7,912 nt of DNA from an uncultured Phycisphaerales bacterium (GTDB lineage: Bacteria > Planctomycetota > Phycisphaerae > WQYP01). Each line of letters begins with the position of its first letter. Position 1 is the first letter of the stretch. Made by a program: the position numbers and the translations under genes. This document shows, one piece after another, positions 1 through 7,912 of this stretch. The stretch lies in NCBI GenBank assembly GCA_937901265.1, contig CALCHA010000526.1, forward strand, positions 1 through 7,912. Direction: 5' to 3'. A model generated the notes under the pieces. The model made no database searches. It was not told the origin of the DNA and saw nothing but the letters and a program-made list of their open reading frames with translations.

Positions 1-689
1 TCAAGCTGTGGTGGGTCGCTGCTGCGCCGCTCTTCGTCGCCTGGCTCGTCGCCGAGTTCACCAAGTTCATCAACCGCCGCCGCTTCGAAAAGCACACAAC
101 CCTTGAACAAGTCCGCAAGCTCTCCTGGCAAGACTTCGAACAACTCATCGCCGAGGCCTATCGCCGCCAAGGCTATTCCGCCCAGGTCGTCGGCTCCTCG
201 TCCGGCGACGGCGGCGTCGACATTCGCCTGCACAAATCCGGCCAAGTCACCCTCGTCCAGTGCAAACACTGGAAAACCTTCTCGGTCGGTGTTCAACCGG
301 TCCGCGAACTCCTCGGGGTGCTCACCTCCGAAAAGGCCGCCCACGCGATCCTCGTCACCTCCGGCCGTTTCACCGCAGCGGCCACCGCCTTCGCTGGGAA
401 TAACCCCGTTACCCTCGTTGACGGCCGAGACCTTTCGGAACTCCTTCCCACCCTCACGGCCCCGCGCGCTTCCCACCCGCCGCAAGGCCCCGGATCGCAA
501 TCGCTCGGATCGCAAGTTCCAGAATCGCCTGCCACGGGGTTGCAACCGACACCATCAACCCCTCTCTGCCCCACATGCAAGCTCCCGATGCTCCGCCGCA
601 CGGCCCGCCGCGGCCCGACCCCTGGCTCCCACTTCTGGGGCTGCCCCCGCTTCCCCGCCTGCCGGGCGACAGTTCCCTTCAACCCCTAA
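1..689 (+). CDS. Mrr-type restriction endonuclease with membrane anchor and C-terminal topoisomerase zinc finger (5' partial)
   Basis: The reading frame is open from base 3 and gives 228 residues before the stop at 687-689; the true start lies to the left of the window. Visible residues 2-18 are hydrophobic and Trp-rich, probably a transmembrane helix, followed by a basic stretch (about 21-30). Residues 40-145 match the Mrr_cat/restriction endonuclease-like domain: a W-x-x-F-E helix start near 42-46, the R-x-x-G-Y turn, G-D-G-G-V-D with catalytic Asp73, and Q-C-K with Gln86 and Lys88, forming a D...QxK nuclease site. A Pro/Ser-rich linker (about 152-187) leads to a C4 zinc finger of topoisomerase type (Cys189, Cys192, Cys214, Cys220, with F-W-G-C and C-R-x-T-x-P). 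The family cleaves DNA, often modified DNA, but membrane-anchored versions have no firmly known role. Assignment to the fold is strong; the substrate is unknown. The next gene converges on it. Confidence 0.9.
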   Translation, partial: KLWWVAAAPLFVAWLVAEFTKFINRRRFEKHTTLEQVRKLSWQDFEQLIAEAYRRQGYSAQVVGSSSGDGGVDIRLHKSGQVTLVQCKHWKTFSVGVQPVRELLGVLTSEKAAHAILVTSGRFTAAATAFAGNNPVTLVDGRDLSELLPTLTAPRASHPPQGPGSQSLGSQVPESPATGLQPTPSTPLCPTCKLPMLRRTARRGPTPGSHFWGCPRFPACRATVPFNP

Positions 690-827
690 AACATTTTTCC
701 CTGGCCCCGACTATCCCGCTTGGCGACGCCGCGCCCAATCGTTCCCCAGCCGCATTTTTGAGCAAAAAATTAGTTTATAGAGCGGTTGGCTACCGGCGCC
801 CCCACGTTGGGTATAAACAGCCCGTCG

Positions 828-1589
<762 letters not shown>

Positions 1590-1597
1590 CAGAGGTG

Positions 1598-1638
1598 CCT
1601 CCCTAACACAATACTACCATGATCTCTATTCCCGTCAA
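1598..1638 (-). promoter_or_regulatory. Candidate sigma70-type promoter and ribosome binding site for the DUF5131 gene
   Basis: On the minus strand a -35-like TTGACG (1638-1633, five of six to consensus) is followed after 16 bp by a -10-like TAGTAT (1616-1611, four of six). A strong Shine-Dalgarno GGGAGG (1603-1598) lies eight bases before the ATG. The ribosome site is convincing and fixes the start; the promoter boxes are a by-eye match only. Confidence 0.45.
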
Positions 1639-1697
1639 CGACATTCTGCGACCTATGCGGAGATTGCTTCGCCCCGCAGGACCGCCCCGAAAGTACC

Positions 1698-1731
1698 GCG
1701 GGCGTCCCGCCCGCCTGTCGGCCGCAGCCGA
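1698..1731. repeat. Tandem hairpin pair, REP-like
   Basis: Two adjacent perfect hairpins are visible: GCGGGCG/CGCCCGC with a 3-nt TCC loop (1698-1714), and TCGGC/GCCGA with a 4-nt loop (1718-1731). The first has the form of short dispersed GC-rich hairpin repeats that I recall from intergenic DNA of planctomycete and verrucomicrobial genomes. Whether it is repeated in this genome cannot be seen from one window, and it could equally act as a transcription or mRNA-end structure. Confidence 0.4.
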
Positions 1732-1787
1732 TGCAACCTTCACCGCAGGCGCGCACCACTTGGCATCCGCAATCGTATGTTTGGTAA

Positions 1788-3548
<1,761 letters not shown>

Positions 3549-3559
3549 GCGCGACAGAG

Positions 3560-3593
3560 CCTCCGCCGCCCTATTGCAACGCGGTGGCGGAGG
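3560..3593 (+). terminator. Hairpin downstream of enolase
   Basis: An 8-bp perfect stem, CCTCCGCC (3560-3567) and GGCGGAGG (3586-3593), starts 12 bases after the eno stop codon. No T-tract follows, so it may be an mRNA 3'-end stabiliser or a non-canonical terminator. A second, weaker inverted repeat (CCGGCGT 3609-3615, ACGCCGG 3650-3656) lies just beyond it, near the end of the convergent membrane-protein gene. Confidence 0.45.
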
Positions 3594-3657
3594 GTCAAAG
3601 CGCATCACCCGGCGTGGAAAAGGGGAACCGCGTTGGCCTGCGCTGGTTGACGCCGGT

Positions 3658-4002
3658 TCAGGTCACCGGAAATGCCGGCGATTGCCGCGCCGCGCTAAAT
3701 TTTTCCCAGGCATAACCCCCGGCGAATACCATTTCCGCCACGAAGACCAGGAAGGTCAGCACCGCGCCCGAGGCGTCATAAATCCCCAGCGGCGCCTCCC
3801 CCCACACCAGCAGCCACATAATGAGCCACTGGCCCACCCCGATGACGAACGCGCCCAGGGCACCGACGATCTGCACCATCAGCGGGCCACGGGGCAACGC
3901 CTTGTTCCGAAAAAATGCCGCCGCTCCGGCCGCGGCAACCACCAGCCAGGGCAGGTAAGTAAGCAGGACCACGGCAAAGTTCCACAGGGTGCGGGTGCTC
4001 AT
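3658..4002 (-). CDS. Small three-helix membrane protein, unknown function
   Basis: The protein has 114 residues from the preferred ATG at 4002-4000, which has GGAG seven bases upstream. An in-frame ATG 22 codons further upstream (4068) has no ribosome site and encodes a polar Arg/Pro-rich tail, so it is not preferred. Three hydrophobic segments are visible at about residues 8-31, 41-66 and 75-96, joined by short loops with F-F-R-N-K-A-L-P-R-G-P (30-40) and W-G-E-A-P-L-G-I-Y-D (68-77); the tail is polar. It is predicted to lie in the cytoplasmic membrane. No catalytic or transport motif is recognisable and I cannot place it in a family. It converges on eno and diverges from the operon at 4161; a TATGAT box (minus strand, 4041-4036) could be its -10 element, but no matching -35 is present. 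Confidence 0.75.
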   Translation of the reverse strand: MSTRTLWNFAVVLLTYLPWLVVAAAGAAAFFRNKALPRGPLMVQIVGALGAFVIGVGQWLIMWLLVWGEAPLGIYDASGAVLTFLVFVAEMVFAGGYAWEKFSAARQSPAFPVT

Positions 4003-4089
4003 GCGTATCTCCAGCGAGGGGGACGGTCTGCCGGCATCATACCCGGGGCCGGTCCGCCGGTCCCGCACCCTTTTCGGCCATGAGATTAC

Positions 4090-4119
4090 TTGAGCCTCCG
4101 CCCGCCCATGACCGATAAT
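4090..4119 (+). promoter_or_regulatory. Candidate sigma70-type promoter for the 4161-5698 operon
   Basis: TTGAGC (4090-4095, four of six to the -35 consensus) and GATAAT (4114-4119, five of six to the -10 consensus) are 18 bp apart. Transcription would begin near 4126 and give a leader of about 35 nt with GAAAGG ahead of the ATG at 4161. The position in a divergent intergenic region fits, but this is a visual match only. Confidence 0.4.
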
Positions 4120-4160
4120 CCTACGGCCCCGGAACCCCGCACCCCCCTGAAAGGCCCCTC

Positions 4161-4670
4161 ATGCGACCCCGTACCCCGACGTTTATCTGGATCCCGTTCA
4201 TCTTTTCGGTGGGGACAATTTCCTGGGCCCTGCTGATCGGTGCGCTGGCCATCCTGGCGGCCGTGGTCATTACCCCCGCCGTCCAGGACGTCAAAGATGC
4301 CCAAACAGTGCGCAACGACTACCAGGCGACGCTCGAGCTTTTCGATCAGAAAATCGCGCTGCAGAAGGACTTCATCCAAGCCGCGACCACCGAGCCGGTG
4401 CTGATGGAACGCCTCGCCTCGCGGCAACTGCACCTGCAGCGGACGGACCAGGAGGTCGTCGTGCTCGATCCCGCTGCCGCTTATAAGGACCGCAGCGTTG
4501 AGACTCTCCTGGCGGAGAGCCTCACCCCGACGCACCCAGAGCCGGTGGAACCCGTTCCCGCGCTGCTCCAGCAGACGCTGCTTCCCAAAGTTCGCGGCGT
4601 GCTGGTCATCGCGGCCTGCCTGGCACTGGTGCTTAGCTTTCTCCTGGGCGTAAGATACGATCGGGCGTAG
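4161..4670 (+). CDS. Two-TM membrane protein with helical middle region, unknown function
   Basis: This 169-residue protein has an N-terminal hydrophobic segment (about 9-38), a charged, probably helical and coiled-coil-prone middle (about 41-95, rich in Gln, Glu, Asp, Lys and Leu), a Pro-rich stretch T-P-T-H-P-E-P-V-E-P-V-P (122-133), and a second hydrophobic helix (about 145-164) ending in R-Y-D-R-A. The middle lies between the two helices, so the whole 40-143 region should be on one side of the membrane. GAAAGG ahead of the ATG supports the start. The gene ends 20 bp before the GH43-like gene on the same strand, so co-transcription is likely. The layout loosely recalls short helical membrane scaffolds, but no family motif is recognisable and I assign no function. 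Confidence 0.8.
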   Translation: MRPRTPTFIWIPFIFSVGTISWALLIGALAILAAVVITPAVQDVKDAQTVRNDYQATLELFDQKIALQKDFIQAATTEPVLMERLASRQLHLQRTDQEVVVLDPAAAYKDRSVETLLAESLTPTHPEPVEPVPALLQQTLLPKVRGVLVIAACLALVLSFLLGVRYDRA

Positions 4671-4680
4671 GGGGGCTGTA

Positions 4681-4686
4681 AGGAGG
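4681..4686 (+). promoter_or_regulatory. Consensus Shine-Dalgarno for the GH43-like gene
   Basis: AGGAGG lies four bases before the ATG at 4691 and seven bases before the in-frame ATG at 4694. Spacing favours the second ATG, so the protein may start one codon later than annotated. It is the strongest ribosome site in the window and predicts high translation. Confidence 0.8.
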
Positions 4687-4690
4687 TTTC

Positions 4691-5698
4691 ATGATGGTGC
4701 GAAAACTCGTTGCCCTCGGTTCCCTCGCCCTCGCCGCGGCCACCCTGCTGGGCGCGGATGCCCCCGGACCCGCTCCCGGTTCCGCTCCTGGCCCCGCCCC
4801 CGAAACCGGGAAAGGCCCCTGGCTCTTCTCCTACTTCGGCGACGAGGGTGCCGGCCTGCATCTGGCGTGGTCGGACGATGGCCTCAAATTCACCCCGTTG
4901 CACAACGACAAGCCGCTCCTCACCCCCACCCTGGGCGGGAAACTCATGCGCGATCCCTGCATGCGCCAGGGTTCCGACGGTGTCTGGCATCTCGTCTGGA
5001 CCACCGGATGGTCCGACCAGGGCTTTGGTGTCGCCAGCTCCAAGGACCTTCTGCACTGGTCGGACCAGCGTTTCGTCGATGCCATGACGTATGAAGCCAC
5101 CGCGCAGAACACCTGGGCACCCGAGCTCTTCTATGATGACATCCACGCGGAATGGCTGATCTTCTGGGCCTCGACGATCCCTGAAAAATTCAAGGAGACC
5201 GCGCTCCCCGGGGGCGATCTGGCGAAGGGCGTGATCCTCAACCACCGCATGTATTATTGCACCACCAAGGATTTCATCACGTTCTCCGGCACGAAACTGT
5301 TTTACGACCCCGGCTTCAATTGCATCGACGCCACCATCACGAAGGCCGGCGACAAGCACTACGTGATGGTCATCAAGGATGAAACCAAGGTTCCCGAGGC
5401 GAAGAAAAACCTGCGCGTGGCCACCGCGGAATCGCCGCAGGGACCTTGGTCGAAAGCCTCCGCCCCTATTTCCGTCGCGTGGGTCGAAGGGCCAACGATT
5501 GCGAAAGTCGGCGACGGGTGGACGATTTATTACGACATGTACACGGCGCACAAATATGGCGCTCTGCAGACCACGGACTGGAAAACATTTAAGGATGTCG
5601 GCGCCGAGCTTGCGATGCCCAAAGGGGCCCGCCACGGGACGGTGACCCCGATCTCCGCGGAGCAACTGGCCACCCTCAAAGCCGCCGCCGCGCAGTAA
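4691..5698 (+). CDS. Secreted GH43-like beta-propeller glycosidase (Bt3655-like group)
   Basis: The 335-residue protein begins with a Sec signal peptide: basic M-V-R-K, a hydrophobic core (about 7-20) and probable cleavage near A22-D-A24. A Pro/Gly/Ala linker (25-39) follows. The rest fits a five-bladed GH43 propeller: L-H-L-A-W-S-D-D-G (57-64), R-D-P with Asp88 as likely general base, W-H-L-V-W-T-T-G-W (99-107), S-S-K-D-L-L-H-W-S (116-124), N-T-W-A-P-E-L-F-Y-D (140-149), I-D-A-T with Asp213 as likely pKa modulator, V-E-G-P-T with Glu266 as likely general acid, and a closing R-H-G-T-V-x-P-I (314-321). The order D, D, E is that of GH43. Relatives include arabinofuranosidase-like enzymes from gut Bacteroides, so an exported role in trimming arabinose- or galactose-containing plant glycans is inferred; the exact substrate is not readable. 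It follows the two-TM protein by 20 bp. Confidence 0.9.
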   Translation: MMVRKLVALGSLALAAATLLGADAPGPAPGSAPGPAPETGKGPWLFSYFGDEGAGLHLAWSDDGLKFTPLHNDKPLLTPTLGGKLMRDPCMRQGSDGVWHLVWTTGWSDQGFGVASSKDLLHWSDQRFVDAMTYEATAQNTWAPELFYDDIHAEWLIFWASTIPEKFKETALPGGDLAKGVILNHRMYYCTTKDFITFSGTKLFYDPGFNCIDATITKAGDKHYVMVIKDETKVPEAKKNLRVATAESPQGPWSKASAPISVAWVEGPTIAKVGDGWTIYYDMYTAHKYGALQTTDWKTFKDVGAELAMPKGARHGTVTPISAEQLATLKAAAAQ

Positions 5699-5805
5699 GA
5701 GCCGCGGCGAGAAGGTGCAGGCCGACAGGATGGGGGCGACCAACGTAGAGATGTCCGACAGGCGCTGTCCTGCGGCCCCGAACCCCCGTCTGCCATGGGA
5801 GCGAC

Positions 5806-7137
5806 ATGCTGGAACAAGCGGATGTGTTGATCGTCGGTGGCGGCGCCGCGGGACTCGCGGCGGCCAACAGGCTTTCGGCCGAGGGACTCGACGTGATCCT
5901 GCTGGAAGGGCGCAAACGCCTGGGCGGGCGCATCGATACGATGCATGATCCCGCCTGGCCGCTGCCGATCGAACGGGGGGCGGAGTTCATCCACGGCAAG
6001 CCGCCGGAAACGTGGCGCATCGCCGAGGCGGGTGGTGCCTGTCTGTACGACCTCATCAACCAGCACTGGGTCTACGCGCGGGGGCGCCTGCGGAAGCGGG
6101 ATGATTTCTTTGCGCAGGTCGAGAAGGGGCTGGCGGTGACGGAGAAAGTCGGGGAGGAGGATCTTTCGTTCGATAAGGCGGTCAAACGTTTCGCGGGGCG
6201 CGCCGACAAGGAGTCGCGGCGCTTCGCCCGGGCCTACGTCGAAGGCTTCGATGCCGCCGACGCGCGCCTCGTGAGTTCGCGCTGGCTCGCCATGGCGCAG
6301 GCCGCTGCCGACAAAATCGAGGGGGAGCGCCTCTTCCGGCTGAACGCGGGGTATGACCGCATCATCAAGGTTCTCTGCACCGGCGTTTCGAACACGGGCG
6401 CGCACATCAAGTGTGCATCGGTGGTTCGCCGCGTGCGGTGGGGGGGTGACCGGGTGGAAGTGGAAGCGATTCATGAGGGCGAGCGCCGCATTTATCATGC
6501 CACGGCGGTGGTGCTCACAGTTCCCCTGGGGGTTCTTCAGCTACAGCCCGGCGAAGAGGGCCACATCGCGTTCGACCCGCCGCTGCCCAGGGGAAAAACC
6601 GATGGGTTGGCCATGCTGGCGATGGGTCCGGTCGTGAAAGTATTGCTGCGCTTTCGCGAACCCTTCTGGGAAAATGATGTCTCCGATCTCGATTTTTTCC
6701 ATTGCCCCGGCGCGGCGTTTCCGACGTGGTGGACGACGCTTCCACTGCGCAGTTCCGTCCTCACCGGGTGGGCCGGTGGCCCCGCCGCGGCCGCCCTCAC
6801 GGGCAAATCGGAAGAGGAAATCCTCACCCTTGCCGCCGCGACGCTGAGCCGGGTGCTGCGGGTGACGCGAAGCACGATTGATCGGCTGCTGGCTGGGGCC
6901 CACGTCGCGGACTGGCATGCGGAGCCTCTGAGTCGCGGGGCCTACAGTTATGCGCTGGCGGGCGGCTCGGATGGGGCGCGGAAGCTGGCCGCCCCGGTGG
7001 GGGGGGCGTTGTTTTTCGCGGGCGAAGCGACGGATGCCGCGCAAGCCGGAACGGTGGCCGGGGCTCTGGCATCGGGGCAGCGCGTCGCCAACGAGGTGTT
7101 GCGTCACGCCGCCAAAAAGCGCCCGCGTTCACGCTAA
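5806..7137 (+). CDS. FAD-dependent amine oxidase (polyamine oxidase / monoamine oxidase type)
   Basis: This 443-residue flavoenzyme probably oxidises an amine or polyamine to an imine with transfer to O2, releasing H2O2. The N-terminus binds FAD: V-G-G-G-A-A-G (10-16), the ribose-binding Glu34 and L-G-G-R-I (39-43). G-A-E-F-I-H-G (58-64) matches the substrate-side motif of polyamine oxidases. Lys278 in G-P-V-V-K-V corresponds to the conserved flavin-N5 lysine, and R-G-A-Y-S-Y (378-383) and F-F-A-G-E-A-T-D (403-410) to the C-terminal FAD motifs. There is no cysteine near the C-terminal motif, so the FAD is predicted to be non-covalent. No signal peptide is seen, so it is probably cytoplasmic. 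GGGAG lies four bases before the ATG. A small hairpin GACAG/CTGTC (5757-5769) lies in the 107-bp gap before the gene. Substrate is unknown; related carotenoid or amino-acid oxidases are less likely. Confidence 0.93.
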   Translation: MLEQADVLIVGGGAAGLAAANRLSAEGLDVILLEGRKRLGGRIDTMHDPAWPLPIERGAEFIHGKPPETWRIAEAGGACLYDLINQHWVYARGRLRKRDDFFAQVEKGLAVTEKVGEEDLSFDKAVKRFAGRADKESRRFARAYVEGFDAADARLVSSRWLAMAQAAADKIEGERLFRLNAGYDRIIKVLCTGVSNTGAHIKCASVVRRVRWGGDRVEVEAIHEGERRIYHATAVVLTVPLGVLQLQPGEEGHIAFDPPLPRGKTDGLAMLAMGPVVKVLLRFREPFWENDVSDLDFFHCPGAAFPTWWTTLPLRSSVLTGWAGGPAAAALTGKSEEEILTLAAATLSRVLRVTRSTIDRLLAGAHVADWHAEPLSRGAYSYALAGGSDGARKLAAPVGGALFFAGEATDAAQAGTVAGALASGQRVANEVLRHAAKKRPRSR

Positions 7138-7282
7138 GAAAAACGCCCGCGCCGCCAGCCGCCGCAGAGTCTTTTTTTGGTCACCCACGGCACCTCTCCC
7201 GCCTCCATCGCCAGGGCCGGCGCTGCCAGGGCGTACAACACCACGAAGGTCTGCGCCATCGTTTCAATGGCTGACACATGCA

Positions 7283-7330
7283 GCAACGCGGCGTTGCGCA
7301 GCGGATCCACAAGGGGGGGGTGAACGTTCA
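7283..7330. repeat. Two short palindromes flanking a G8 run upstream of gyrA
   Basis: GCAACGC (7283-7289) and GCGTTGC (7291-7297) form perfect 7-bp arms around a single G, and TGAACGTTCA (7321-7330) is a perfect 10-bp palindrome directly after eight Gs (7313-7320). Both lie just upstream of the candidate gyrA promoter and have the size and symmetry of dimeric repressor or activator sites. No known operator consensus is recognised. Confidence 0.35.
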
Positions 7331-7341
7331 AAGGGTTCGAG

Positions 7342-7370
7342 TGGAAATCTTCCTGAGAAGATCCTAAAAT
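7342..7370 (+). promoter_or_regulatory. Candidate sigma70-type promoter upstream of gyrA
   Basis: TGGAAA (7342-7347, four of six to the -35 consensus) and TAAAAT (7365-7370, five of six to the -10 consensus) are separated by an ideal 17 bp. Transcription would start near 7377 and leave a gyrA leader of roughly 190 nt. The match is visual only; a second TAAAAT at 7444-7449 has no -35 partner. Confidence 0.4.
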
Positions 7371-7440
7371 AAACCTAACAAACGAACCCACGGGTCTTTT
7401 CCGGATGCCTGCCGCGTCGCTCGCGTCCGAGGATCTTTTT
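7358..7440 (+). terminator. Long-range inverted repeat with T-tract (possible terminator or attenuator)
   Basis: AAGATCCT (7358-7365) and AGGATCTT (7430-7437) are perfect 8-bp complements; the second arm runs into a T-tract (7436-7440). The 64-nt loop is long for an intrinsic terminator, and the left arm abuts the candidate -10 box, so a transcript from that promoter would lack that arm. It could instead terminate readthrough from the oxidase gene. Confidence 0.25.
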
Positions 7441-7481
7441 CTGTAAAATAAGGGCGTTACGGAGGGCCCGTTGCCGGTGAC

Positions 7482-7500
7482 CCATTCGCTTGCGAAATGG
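7482..7500 (+). other. Bulged hairpin in the gyrA leader
   Basis: CCATTCGC (7482-7489) can pair with GCGAAATGG (7492-7500) with one bulged A and a 2-nt TT loop. As a tight loop it may act as DNA palindrome rather than RNA hairpin. It sits 65 bases before the gyrA ATG; no known riboswitch or leader family is recognised. Confidence 0.25.
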
Positions 7501-7564
7501 ATCGGCAGCAGCGTTTCTCCCCGCACAAGTCATGCATACACCCCGACTCGTAAAAGGGCGATTG

Positions 7565-7912
7565 ATGTTCGACCAGGACGCACGCATTACCGACTTGCAG
7601 ATCGAGCACGAGCTGCAGGAAAGCTACCTCACTTACGCCATGTCCACGATCATGGACCGCGCCCTGCCGGATGTCCGCGATGGCCTCAAGCCTTCGCAGC
7701 GCCGCATCCTCGTCGCGATGAATGATCTGCAGCTTGGACCGCGCTCCAAGCATCGTAAATGCGCCAAGATCGCCGGCGACACGTCGGGCAACTACCACCC
7801 GCACGGCGAAGCGGTCATCTATCCCACGCTCGTCCGTCTCGCCCAGGACTGGAACATGCGCTACAAGCTCATCGACGGGCAGGGCAACTTCGGCTCGCTC
7901 GACGGCGATCCC
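7565..7912 (+). CDS. gyrA: DNA gyrase subunit A, N-terminal part (3' partial)
   Basis: The first 116 codons are present; the gene continues past the window. GyrA cuts and rejoins DNA in the A2B2 gyrase that introduces negative supercoils. Visible motifs are [21 protein letters not shown] (20-40), L-K-P-S-Q-R-R-I-L (41-49), the start of the winged-helix region [17 protein letters not shown] (65-81), and [13 protein letters not shown] (104-116). The catalytic Tyr, normally just after this point, is cut off. Numbering coincides with E. coli: position 83 is Ala and 87 is Pro. The ATG at 7565 has AAAGGG about seven bases upstream; in-frame ATG 7532 lacks a good ribosome site. A ParC or second type IIA subunit cannot be fully excluded without the C-terminal domain. 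Confidence 0.93.
   Translation, partial: MFDQDARITDLQIEHELQESYLTYAMSTIMDRALPDVRDGLKPSQRRILVAMNDLQLGPRSKHRKCAKIAGDTSGNYHPHGEAVIYPTLVRLAQDWNMRYKLIDGQGNFGSLDGDP

Larger units (their letters stand above)
7138..7564. other. 427-bp gene-free leader region upstream of gyrA
   Basis: I see no convincing gene here. A 130-residue minus-strand frame spans it but has no family motif and no ribosome site. The stretch contains a near-duplicate 13-base segment across the oxidase stop (AAAAAGCGCCCGCG 7114-7127 and AAAAACGCCCGCG 7139-7151), a T7 run at 7174-7180, two palindromes (7283-7297 and 7321-7330), a G8 run (7313-7320), a candidate promoter (7342-7370), a long-range inverted repeat ending in a T-tract (7358-7440), and a bulged hairpin (7482-7500). 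It is most simply read as the gyrA promoter and 5' leader. Confidence 0.55.

Noticed and set aside
754..770. AT-rich inverted repeat after the Mrr gene as a terminator
   Set aside because: The stem is only A-T pairs (ATTTTT/AAAAAT) with no GC core, too weak for an intrinsic terminator.
4108..4236. Upstream ATG at 4108 giving a 42-codon frame that overlaps the start of the 4161 gene
   Set aside because: It has no ribosome site, is in a different frame, and its first codons overlap the candidate -10 box; a frameshifted true N-terminus of the 4161 protein is possible but nothing supports it.
4481..6498. Long minus-strand frames (420 and 322 residues) opposite the GH43-like and amine oxidase genes
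   Set aside because: Both are low-complexity Arg/Gly/Pro-rich shadows of well-supported plus-strand genes.
7134..7526. 130-residue minus-strand frame in the gyrA upstream region, or a 41-residue form starting at 7259 with a signal-peptide-like N-terminus
   Set aside because: The short form begins M-A-Q-T-F-V-V-L-Y-A-L-A-A-P-A-L-A, which looks signal-like, but there is no ribosome site, the rest is short and basic, and no family is recognised. A decayed remnant cannot be excluded.
7532..7564. Alternative gyrA start 11 codons upstream
   Set aside because: ATG 7532 is in frame but lacks a good ribosome site, whereas ATG 7565 follows AAAGGG at good spacing and matches the usual GyrA N-terminal length.
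7471..7725. TTG-initiated frame with GGAGG upstream, overlapping gyrA
   Set aside because: It has a good ribosome-like sequence, but it overlaps gyrA out of frame for about 160 bases and encodes Arg/Pro/His-rich sequence typical of a shadow. A short leader peptide is possible but unsupported.

Overview
The window is GC-rich chromosomal DNA from a bacterium, most likely of the PVC group (Planctomycetota or a relative). The best lineage clue is the GyrA N-terminus at the right edge. Its quinolone-region segment reads G-E-A-V-I-Y-P, as I remember for chlamydial and planctomycete GyrA proteins, where E. coli has G-D-S-A-V-Y-D. The lineage call is an inference; no rRNA, tRNA or CRISPR array is visible.

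Left part (1-1589): the 3' end of a membrane-anchored Mrr-type PD-(D/E)xK nuclease with a C-terminal topoisomerase-type zinc finger runs toward a DUF5131 (phage Gp37/Gp68, three-Cys-motif) protein encoded on the opposite strand. Both families often sit in accessory or defence-related regions. Next comes a 657-bp gene-free stretch (1590-2246) with a tandem hairpin repeat and a cluster of TGGCCA sites with a long inverted repeat, which leads into enolase.

Centre (2247-5698): a complete, canonical enolase (eno). It is followed by a small three-helix membrane protein on the minus strand, and then by a divergent two-gene unit on the plus strand: a two-TM protein with a helical middle, and 20 bp later a secreted GH43-like five-bladed beta-propeller glycosidase resembling the Bt3655 group. 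The glycosidase has an ideal Shine-Dalgarno sequence.

Right part (5806-7912): an FAD-dependent amine oxidase of the polyamine oxidase/MAO type, a 427-bp leader region rich in short palindromes, and the first 116 codons of gyrA, which runs off the end. The gyrA fragment has Ala83 and Pro87 at the two main fluoroquinolone-contact positions.

Most of the window is housekeeping or ordinary accessory sequence. I do not see a clear undescribed multi-gene system. The most unusual points are the architecture of the truncated Mrr protein beside a lone DUF5131 gene, the structured eno and gyrA upstream regions, the unrecognised two-TM protein paired with a secreted glycosidase, and the GyrA quinolone-region residues.
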